Source: Mucilaginibacter celer
GTDB taxonomy: Bacteria; Bacteroidota; Bacteroidia; Sphingobacteriales; Sphingobacteriaceae
DNA length: 64,000 nt
Direction of reading: 5' to 3'
Assembly: GCF_003576455.2 (NCBI RefSeq)
Contig: NZ_CP032869.1
Span: 6,138,001-6,202,000 of the forward strand
Below, in pieces: positions 54,711 through 61,064 of this stretch. The position numbers and the translations under genes are program-made. Under the pieces are notes generated by a model, which saw only the letters and a program-made list of their open reading frames with translations, did no database searches and was not told the DNA's origin. The stretch's first letter is position 1. Each line of letters opens with the position of its first letter.

Positions 54711-55901
54711 TTAATTAAAGTCGCAGTGCTCAATCACTAAGGTTGCTGCGCCTAAAAGCTTTGCATCCGAGGCCAGCCGCGAAACCTCAATCTCTGTTTG
54801 CTCGGCCAGCCAGGGGATACAAAATTCATTTATGGCCTGCTGAATAGGGGCCATCAGTATTTTACCGGCTATGGCCCCGCTTCCACTCAGCACAATAAGC
54901 CCCGGATTCATGATATGGATCAGGGTGGATATGCCCTTGCCAATTAAAAAAGCTGCATCCGAAAGGATGGAAACCGCCAATGGGTCGCCGGTGCGTGCAG
55001 CGTGCAGGAAAGAATCTACAGGCAAATCGGCTGTGCCCTTATAAATTTTTTCCATGCTTGAACTTGCCCCACCATCCATCTCGGCTTTTGCACGCGCAAT
55101 CATTACCAGCAGCGAAGTGTCAACTTCCAGGCAACCCCGCTTGCCGCATGAGCATATTTTGTTGGTTTCCGATAATGGGATATGGCTAAACTCGCCTGCA
55201 TAACCTGTATGCCCTCTGAATAAAGATCCGTTAACCACCATTCCCAAACCAATGCCCCAGCCAATATTAACTACCAGTACATCCTTATGATTTTTGCCCA
55301 CACCAAATTTTAACTCGGCAAGTGCTATTAAACTCGAGTCGTTATCGATGCTCACCGGCAGTCCAAAAACATCGCTTAAATATTTTTTAAGACTGATGCC
55401 ACCGTCGGGTTTGAAAAAGGTATGGTTTATGCCCTCAGTTGCGTTAACAAAACCCGGCATGCCCACCCCTATACCAAGAATTTGGTTATGAGGGATCCCC
55501 GACCGGGAGATGTAGCCTTTTATAAAATCAATAAAAGTTGCCAGCGAAGAGTTATCATCTCTTAAAAGAGTGATCTCTTTAGTTTCGGGAGTGATTTTGA
55601 TATTGTTCATCATATCGTAAATCACTACCTGGGTAATCAGCTGATCAACTGCCACGGCAACAACATAACGCTGCAACTGGTGGTTAAGCAGGTAAGACAA
55701 AGCACGCCGCCCGCCGGTAGATGGGGCCAGCCCGTGCTCCTGTACATAGCCTTCTTCCACCAGGTTATTAACTATCGTGGTTATCAGGGGCAGGCTTTTA
55801 TGAGTAAGCTTGCTCAACTCGTTAAGCGTAAGATACTTGTTATAAAAAAACTGCTTGATCAGTTCTTTTCTTAAAAGATCGTGCTTGGTTACAATGGCCA
55901 T
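54711..55901 (-). CDS. ROK-family transcriptional regulator
   Basis: A 396-residue repressor-like protein. An N-terminal winged helix (about 10-60; YLTLNELSKLTHKSLPLITT) is joined to a ROK sugar-binding domain with the zinc motif CSCGKRGC (about 252-259) and GVGMPGFVN. NagC/Mlc relatives release DNA on binding a sugar. Encoded just upstream of SusC, so it probably controls this locus in place of the usual hybrid sensor or sigma/anti-sigma pair. Confidence 0.9.
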   Translation of the reverse strand: MAIVTKHDLLRKELIKQFFYNKYLTLNELSKLTHKSLPLITTIVNNLVEEGYVQEHGLAPSTGGRRALSYLLNHQLQRYVVAVAVDQLITQVVIYDMMNNIKITPETKEITLLRDDNSSLATFIDFIKGYISRSGIPHNQILGIGVGMPGFVNATEGINHTFFKPDGGISLKKYLSDVFGLPVSIDNDSSLIALAELKFGVGKNHKDVLVVNIGWGIGLGMVVNGSLFRGHTGYAGEFSHIPLSETNKICSCGKRGCLEVDTSLLVMIARAKAEMDGGASSSMEKIYKGTADLPVDSFLHAARTGDPLAVSILSDAAFLIGKGISTLIHIMNPGLIVLSGSGAIAGKILMAPIQQAINEFCIPWLAEQTEIEVSRLASDAKLLGAATLVIEHCDFN

Positions 55902-55922
55902 TAATTGGGGTGGTTATTAATT

Positions 55923-55952
55923 CAAACTTAGTGTTTTATTTAAAATATCCAA
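55923..55952 (-). promoter_or_regulatory. Promoter of the ROK-SusCD operon
   Basis: TTG (55950-55952), 19-base spacer, TAAGTTTG (55923-55930), an exact TAnnTTTG. The leader to ATG 55901 is about 15 bases. Confidence 0.6.
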
Positions 55953-56224
55953 TAGACTTTTTATTTTTTTTAAAAACTTTTTAAAGGTTTATAAAATTAT
56001 GGGATATAAAGTTTTGTGGCTTGATAGATTTTTTTGGTGTGGCACAGATATAATTAGCCCTTGATAATGCTTTGAAACTTAATAATTGCAGGAAGAATAT
56101 GCTGTTTATCAGCTCAGAAGCAAGAGGATGGGGGAGGGGGAGTGGTTGCAATGGGCTAAACAGGCAAGCCTGGCAATATGAGTTATTTAATGCAAGGTGT
56201 TGTTTCAAAAACCTATAAAAACAG

Positions 56225-56252
56225 CAAAGCCCCTGATGGGCAGGGGCCTTTA
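56225..56252 (-). terminator. Terminator downstream of the tandem tRNA-like genes
   Basis: Stem GCCCCTG/CAGGGGC with a 5-base loop, followed on the minus strand by TTTGCTGTTTTT, about 40 bases after the second tRNA-like gene. The remaining sequence between here and the ROK promoter contains no supported feature. Confidence 0.6.
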
Positions 56253-56287
56253 CTAACCAATTATAAACCTAAATTATGAGAAGAGCT

Positions 56288-56403
56288 GTAGGAGAAGGAG
56301 TCGAACCTTCACGGAGTGGTTATTTTTATTGCTAAAAGTTTCCCAATTTCTCCGCCACCGCGACAAGGAGGTGTGTCTGCCAAAAATTTCACCATCCTAC
56401 AGT
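56288..56403 (-). tRNA. tRNA-like gene 1, apparent GUC anticodon, giant variable arm
   Basis: A 116-base class II-like cloverleaf. Acceptor TGTAGGA/TCCTACA (7 bp, perfect) with discriminator G; D-arm GTG/CAC with loop AAATTTTTGGCAGA (G18G19 present); anticodon stem CCTCC/GGTGG with a central U-U mismatch; loop TTGTCGC, so anticodon GUC (Asp codons); T-arm GAAGG-TTCGACT-CCTTC. The variable region is about 44 bases, closed by CGGAG/CTCCG. No CCA is encoded. The D-arm and variable-arm class point to a Leu- or Ser-type ancestor, contradicting an Asp anticodon, so the amino acid is uncertain. Could be a divergent or non-translational tRNA. Confidence 0.7.
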
Positions 56404-56470
56404 GAATTAAGTTTTTAGTTCGCAGTTTTTAGTTGGCAGTAGCCATCTTTAAACCTTGTACTTAAACTTG

Positions 56471-56581
56471 CTGTTGGGGAAGGATTCGAACCTTCACAGA
56501 GTGGTTAGCCCTTACGGGTTTTCCATGATCTCCGCCACCGGGACAAGGAGGTGTGTCTGCCAAAAATTTCACCACCCAACA
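56471..56581 (-). tRNA. tRNA-like gene 2, apparent GUC anticodon, giant variable arm
   Basis: A 111-base paralogue 67 bases upstream of gene 1 in the same direction. Acceptor TGTTGGG/CCCAACA (perfect, compensated relative to gene 1), discriminator G, identical D-arm, anticodon stem and T-stem; loop TTGTCCC, again GUC but with C instead of G at position 37. The variable region of about 39 bases has closing pairs CGGAG/CTCTG and an inner hairpin CCC-GTAA-GGG unlike that of gene 1. Conserved fold with changed paired bases argues against simple pseudogenes. Confidence 0.7.
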
Positions 56582-56627
56582 TTGTTTTTCGTTTAAAGAA
56601 CAGTAAGCATTTCCCTTTTGCTTGATA

Positions 56628-56659
56628 CAAATTTAATAGGACTATCTATTTCTTGCAAA
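56628..56659 (-). promoter_or_regulatory. Promoter of the tandem tRNA-like genes
   Basis: TTTG (56656-56659), 20-base spacer, TAAATTTG (56628-56635), an exact match to the Bacteroidetes consensus. Start of transcription is expected about 40 bases before gene 2. Confidence 0.6.
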
Positions 56660-56732
56660 TATTTCAACAAAAATATTTTATTTTTAATCGAATTTTAATT
56701 AAACTTGTATTTCAATATAGATATTCAAATTT

Positions 56733-57209
56733 ATGTCCCACAGAAAAGCTCAAAATTTAGAAATTGATAATCTCGACATCCAGATTTTGTCAATATTAAT
56801 GAAGAATGCTACCACTCCGTACACCGAGATAGCTAAAGAGTTGATTGTTTCTGGCGGAACCATACACGTGCGGATGAAAAAGTTAGAGGAGATGGGTGTA
56901 ATAAAAGGTGCCAGCCTTGAGGTTGATCCACAAAAGTTAGGATATGACATCACCGCATTCCTCGGGATTTATCTTGAAAAAGGATCTCAGTATAACGAAG
57001 CCGTAAAGCAGCTAAAAACAATTAAAGAGATTGTTGAACTGCATTACACCACCGGCGAGTGGAGCATCTTCGCAAAAATTGTATGTCATGATACCACCCA
57101 CCTGCGCGAGGTTTTGAACGAGCAGATCCAAGGTGTGCGCGGCATTCAACGTACCGAAACCTTCATTTCGCTCGAAGAAAGCATCAGGAGGCAGATAACG
57201 CTGGAATAA
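56733..57209 (+). CDS. Lrp/AsnC-family transcriptional regulator
   Basis: A 158-residue regulator. Winged helix at about 12-60 (LDIQILSILMKNATTPYTEI) and an amino-acid-binding RAM/AsnC domain at ~70-150. Family members sense amino acids and control their metabolism. Divergent from the tRNA-like unit, sharing the 150-base spacer with its promoter. A strong terminator follows. Confidence 0.92.
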   Translation: MSHRKAQNLEIDNLDIQILSILMKNATTPYTEIAKELIVSGGTIHVRMKKLEEMGVIKGASLEVDPQKLGYDITAFLGIYLEKGSQYNEAVKQLKTIKEIVELHYTTGEWSIFAKIVCHDTTHLREVLNEQIQGVRGIQRTETFISLEESIRRQITLE

Positions 57210-57230
57210 AATTTTACGCAACTTATTGAA

Positions 57231-57275
57231 AACGCCCCTACCCTGGTTTTACCGGGATAGGGGCGTTATTTTTTT
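57231..57275 (+). terminator. Terminator of the Lrp gene
   Basis: Stem AACGCCCCTA-CCC...GGG-TAGGGGCGTT followed by seven T, 22 bases after the stop; also usable by tex from the other side. Confidence 0.85.
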
Positions 57276-57308
57276 ATAATTATTTGGAAGCTTGGAGTTT
57301 CGAACTAT

Positions 57309-57331
57309 CACGTCATTGCAATGACGCGTGG
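57309..57331. repeat. Minimal REP: CACGTCATTG/CAATGACGCGTGG
   Basis: A 23-base palindrome that keeps only the ends of the longer CGTCATTGCGAGGTACGAAGCAATC elements found at 59745 and 60908. It looks like an internal-deletion relic. Confidence 0.6.
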
Positions 57332-57344
57332 TGAGTAATGAGGA

Positions 57345-59624
57345 TTAAATCTTAAACTTACCCTTCAAAGCAGCCAGCTTCAAAGCCATATCTGTTTCCG
57401 GTTCACGCTCCTGGCGTTTGTTGTTAAAGTTTGGCTTGTTACCACCACCTTGCGGTCTGCGGTCATCATTCCGTCGCGGCTGGTCAGGTGCGCTCTTATC
57501 ATTTTCTTTCATCGATAAGGCGATACGTTTACGGTTCACGTCAACTTCGGTAACGGTAACCTCAACTTTTTGGTGCACTTTCAGTACCTCGTTCGGGTCT
57601 TTAATATAGCGATTAGTGATCTGGCTTAAATGCACCAGGCCATCCTGGTGAACACCGATATCAACAAAAGCACCAAAAGCGGTGATATTGGTAACAATAC
57701 CAGGTAGTTTCATACCCACTTTCAAATCGCCAATCGCGTTTACGCCATCGGTAAAGCTGAAAGCCTCGAACTGCTCGCGCGGGTCGCGGCCTGGTTTGGC
57801 CAGCTCGGCCATGATATCATTAAGCGTTGGTAAGCCAACCGTTTCGGAAGTGTATTTTTGTAGCGGGATGCTTTTGCGCAGGGTTGGGTTACTCATCAAA
57901 TCTTTTACCGTGCATTTCATATCGGTAGCCATTTGTTGTAATAAACCGTAACGCTCGGGGTGTACTGCGCTGCTATCCAACGGGTTTTCGGCATCGTGGA
58001 TGCGGAGGAAACCTGCCGCCTGTTCAAATGCTTTATCGCCCAAACGCGGCACTTTTTTCAATTGATCACGGCGTTTAAACGCGCCGTTTTGATTACGGTA
58101 ATCCACAATGTTCTGCGCCAGTTGCGGACCAAGGCCTGATACATAAGCCAAAATCTGTTTGGAGGCGGTATTTAATTCTACACCAACAGCATTCACAGCA
58201 CTGATCACGGTATCATCCAGTGATGTTTGCAATTTATTTTGATCAACATCGTGCTGATATTGACCAACGCCAATTGATTTTGGATCGATCTTTACCAACT
58301 CAGCCAATGGATCCATCAAACGGCGACCGATTGATACCGCGCCCCTAACGGTAACGTCATAATCAGGAAATTCTTCCCTGGCCACTTCAGATGCCGAATA
58401 GATAGATGCACCACTTTCGTTTACCATCACTATAACGGCACCCGGTAAGTTCAGCTTGCGTACAAACACTTCTGTTTCGCGGCCTGCTGTACCGTTGCCG
58501 ATGGCAATAGCTTCGATGTTATATTTTTTGAAAAGATATTCAACAGTTTTTTCGGCCTCGCGTGCCTGGCCTGCGCCGGTGTGCGGGTAAATGGCCGTAT
58601 TCTCTAACAGTTTACCCTGCTCATCCAAACAAACCGTTTTGCAGCCTGTACGGAAACCAGGGTCAATCGCCATAACACGTTTCTGCCCAAGCGGTGCAGC
58701 CAACAAAAGCTGGCGGGCATTCTCGGCAAAAACACGGATAGCCTCTTCGTCGGCTTTCTTTTTGGTAAGCAAACGTACTTCTGTTTCCATCGATGGCTTC
58801 AACAAGCGCTTGTAGCCATCGGTTATGGCTAAGCGTACCTGTCCGGATGCTGCGTTGTTCGCTTTTACAAAGCTGCTTTCCAGTATTTCAAGCGCGTCAT
58901 CTTCTTCTGGTTTCAGGTCGAGGTATAAAATCTCCTCCTTTTCGCCGCGGCGCATGGCCAGGATCCGGTGTGATGGGGCCGATTTAACAGGCTCGGTCCA
59001 CTCAAAGTAATCTTTATATTTAATGCCGGCCTCTTCCTTGCCTTCAACCACGCGCGATGCAAAAGTGCCTTTCTCTACAAATAACTCGCGAATTTTGGTA
59101 CGAGCTTCTACATTCTCGGCAATGGTTTCGGCAATGATATCCCTTGCACCGGCCAAAGCTTCTTCCACACTGGCAACCCCTTTTTCATCGCTGATATATT
59201 CGGCAGCAATCAGTTCAGGATCTTTATTTTGTTGTTCGAGGATGATATCAGCCAGCGGTTGTAAACCTTTTTCGCGGGCTGCGGTAGCGCGGGTTTTGCG
59301 TTTAGGGCGATATGGCAGATAGATATCTTCCAGCGTAACCATGGTTTCGGCCTCGTTAATCTGCTTTTCCAGTTCGGGCGTTAGTTTGCCCATATCGGTA
59401 AGCGATTTCAGGATGGCTTCGCGGCGTTTATCAAGTTCGCGTAGTTGCTGCACCCTGTCGCGGATGGTGGTTACCTGTACCTCATCCAAACTGCCGGTAA
59501 CCTCTTTACGGTAACGGGAAATAAACGGAACGGTTGCTCCTTCATCAAGCAATTCAACCGTAGCGGTTACCTGCTTCTCGGCCACAGAAAGCTCCGTGGC
59601 AATTATTTTATAATGAATACTCAT
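57345..59624 (-). CDS. tex: Tex-family RNA-binding transcription accessory protein
   Basis: A 759-residue Tex protein. Order: helical N-terminal domain, YqgF-like domain (VMAIDPGFRTGCKTVCLDE), helix-hairpin-helix region (ASKQILAYVSGLGPQLAQNI), and an S1 RNA-binding domain near the C-terminus (GIVTNITAFGAFVDIGVHQD), followed by an Arg/Asn/Gly-rich tail. ATG 59624 is used instead of a TTG two codons earlier. Tex binds RNA and RNA polymerase and affects expression broadly. Confidence 0.93.
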   Translation of the reverse strand: MSIHYKIIATELSVAEKQVTATVELLDEGATVPFISRYRKEVTGSLDEVQVTTIRDRVQQLRELDKRREAILKSLTDMGKLTPELEKQINEAETMVTLEDIYLPYRPKRKTRATAAREKGLQPLADIILEQQNKDPELIAAEYISDEKGVASVEEALAGARDIIAETIAENVEARTKIRELFVEKGTFASRVVEGKEEAGIKYKDYFEWTEPVKSAPSHRILAMRRGEKEEILYLDLKPEEDDALEILESSFVKANNAASGQVRLAITDGYKRLLKPSMETEVRLLTKKKADEEAIRVFAENARQLLLAAPLGQKRVMAIDPGFRTGCKTVCLDEQGKLLENTAIYPHTGAGQAREAEKTVEYLFKKYNIEAIAIGNGTAGRETEVFVRKLNLPGAVIVMVNESGASIYSASEVAREEFPDYDVTVRGAVSIGRRLMDPLAELVKIDPKSIGVGQYQHDVDQNKLQTSLDDTVISAVNAVGVELNTASKQILAYVSGLGPQLAQNIVDYRNQNGAFKRRDQLKKVPRLGDKAFEQAAGFLRIHDAENPLDSSAVHPERYGLLQQMATDMKCTVKDLMSNPTLRKSIPLQKYTSETVGLPTLNDIMAELAKPGRDPREQFEAFSFTDGVNAIGDLKVGMKLPGIVTNITAFGAFVDIGVHQDGLVHLSQITNRYIKDPNEVLKVHQKVEVTVTEVDVNRKRIALSMKENDKSAPDQPRRNDDRRPQGGGNKPNFNNKRQEREPETDMALKLAALKGKFKI

Positions 59625-59744
59625 AATCAAAATTCGGATTGCGAAGTTGGGGCAATCGGCTTACAATTCAAAAAAAGGTTGTTAACAATGGGTTGAAAGA
59701 TTTTGATTGGCTTGTTTTATCTTTTAGACAAGGTACAAAAAGAA

Positions 59745-59839
59745 CGTCATTGCGAGGTACGAAGCAATCCCGAACTGTGCAGGGCGGATTGACTTGGTTG
59801 CTCTGCTTATTGGGGATTGCTTCGTACCTCGCAATGACG
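59745..59839. repeat. REP element, CGTCATTGCGAGGTACGAAGCAATC type, copy 1
   Basis: Perfect 27-base inverted arms at 59745-59771 and 59813-59839. Lies between tex and the 3' end of the dehydrogenase gene. A second copy bounds the other side of that gene. Confidence 0.85.
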
Positions 59840-59859
59840 CGTGGAGGTTTCAAGCAATA

Positions 59860-60789
59860 TCAGCCCTTCAAATCAATCAACTTCTCCGCCATCACCTCGC
59901 TAATCTTCCTGTACGAATCAAACGTCCACCCGGCCACATGCGGGCTCAGAAGTACTTTACCACTTTGTTTCAACTCATCAAACCAGCTTTGCTCGGCCAG
60001 CGACGGGAATTTTTCAACTTCCAGCACATCCAAACCGGCACCTAAAATTTTGCCTTCGCGAATGGCGTTCAGTATAGCCGATACTTTAGCGGTTTTTCCG
60101 CGCGATGTGTTCAGGAAAAATATCGGTTTTTTAAAGTGGAACAGGTATTCATCATCCACCAGTCCGTCGGTTTCGGTGGTTAGGGGGATGTGGAGGCTGA
60201 GCACATCGCTATGCTTAACAATTTCTTCCATGCTCACTTCACGTGCGTATTTATCGCTGAAACCGGTTTTATATTTATCGTAAGCGATAACATTTACCTG
60301 GAAGCCCGAAAGCTTGCGTGCAAAGCTGCTGCCCATATGCCCATAGCCTATAATGCCCACGGTTTTACCTTTCAGCTCGTAACCACGGTTGGCTTCACGC
60401 TTCCATTCGCCATTGCGGATCTCGGCATCGCCACGGTTTAAGTTGTTCATCAGCGAAAGCAACAAACCTATAGCATGTTCGCCCACTGCATCCGAGTTAC
60501 CTTCGGGCGCGTTAATGAGGTTAATGCCTTTTTCAAGCGCGTAAACTTCATCAATATTATCCATCCCGGCACCGGCACGGGCTATGAATTGTAAATTGGT
60601 AGCCGCATCGAGCACAGCCCTATCAACCCTGAATTTTGAACGGATCACCAAACCGGCGTAATCGCCTATAATTTGCATGGCTTCGTCAACCTTAATCAGC
60701 GGACGGTAATCGCAGGTGTAACCTTTAGCTTCGGCCATTTCCATAAATATGGCGTGCACATCATCAACAATCAGAATATTATTTTTCAA
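59860..60789 (-). CDS. D-2-hydroxyacid dehydrogenase family protein (phosphoglycerate dehydrogenase-like)
   Basis: A 309-residue NAD-dependent dehydrogenase. Nucleotide loop VGIIGYGHMGSSFA, substrate Arg in FIARAGAGMDN, acidic partner in GLDVLEVEKFP and catalytic His in LSPHVAGWT. It reads LKNNILIVDDVHAIF with TTG as start at 60787-60789; the next in-frame ATG is 15 codons later and would cut the fold. Could be SerA-like or a general 2-oxoacid reductase. It is bounded by REP copies on both sides. Confidence 0.85.
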   Translation of the reverse strand: MKNNILIVDDVHAIFMEMAEAKGYTCDYRPLIKVDEAMQIIGDYAGLVIRSKFRVDRAVLDAATNLQFIARAGAGMDNIDEVYALEKGINLINAPEGNSDAVGEHAIGLLLSLMNNLNRGDAEIRNGEWKREANRGYELKGKTVGIIGYGHMGSSFARKLSGFQVNVIAYDKYKTGFSDKYAREVSMEEIVKHSDVLSLHIPLTTETDGLVDDEYLFHFKKPIFFLNTSRGKTAKVSAILNAIREGKILGAGLDVLEVEKFPSLAEQSWFDELKQSGKVLLSPHVAGWTFDSYRKISEVMAEKLIDLKG

Positions 60790-60907
60790 CGCAGTATTAA
60801 TTTTTGTATTAGGGGATAAAAGTACGAATTGCTACCGTATTAGCTGAGAGGGTTTTATAATAGGAGAGCGATTTTTACTTTGGGGATAGAAAAACGTTGA
60901 TTCTCGC

Positions 60908-60999
60908 CACCACGTCATTGCGAGGTACGAAGCAATCGCACATAAGCTGGTCCGCTCTGTATAGTTCGCGATTGCTTCGTTCCTCGCAATGACGTGGTG
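60908..60999. repeat. REP element, CGTCATTGCGAGGTACGAAGCAATC type, copy 2
   Basis: Inverted 32-base arms 60908-60939 and 60968-60999 with one mismatch. Confidence 0.85.
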
Positions 61000-61012
61000 T
61001 ACAAGGAAAATA

Positions 61013-61034
61013 ACAAAGCCCGGCATCTTTCAAT
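61013..61034 (-). terminator. Terminator of the C-terminal processing protease gene
   Basis: Stem AAGCCCGG/CCGGGCTT with a T-rich minus-strand tail, 30 bases after the stop. Confidence 0.75.
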
Positions 61035-61064
61035 ACCGGGCTTCAAATTATGTAATCAGGCTGC

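Noticed and set aside
51527-54733. Longer SusC start at 54733
   Set aside because: It would overlap the regulator gene and put 29 residues before a clear signal peptide; ATG 54646 is much better.
55981-56208. 75-codon frame on the minus strand between the ROK promoter and the tRNA-like unit
   Set aside because: It overlaps the terminator-proximal non-coding region, has no family resemblance and a composition unlike coding sequence here.
56288-56581. Reading the pair as ordinary tRNA-Leu or tRNA-Ser genes
   Set aside because: Placing a Leu or Ser anticodon would require moving the loop out of register; the 5-bp stem and 7-base loop put GUC at 34-36 in both copies, and the variable region is too long.
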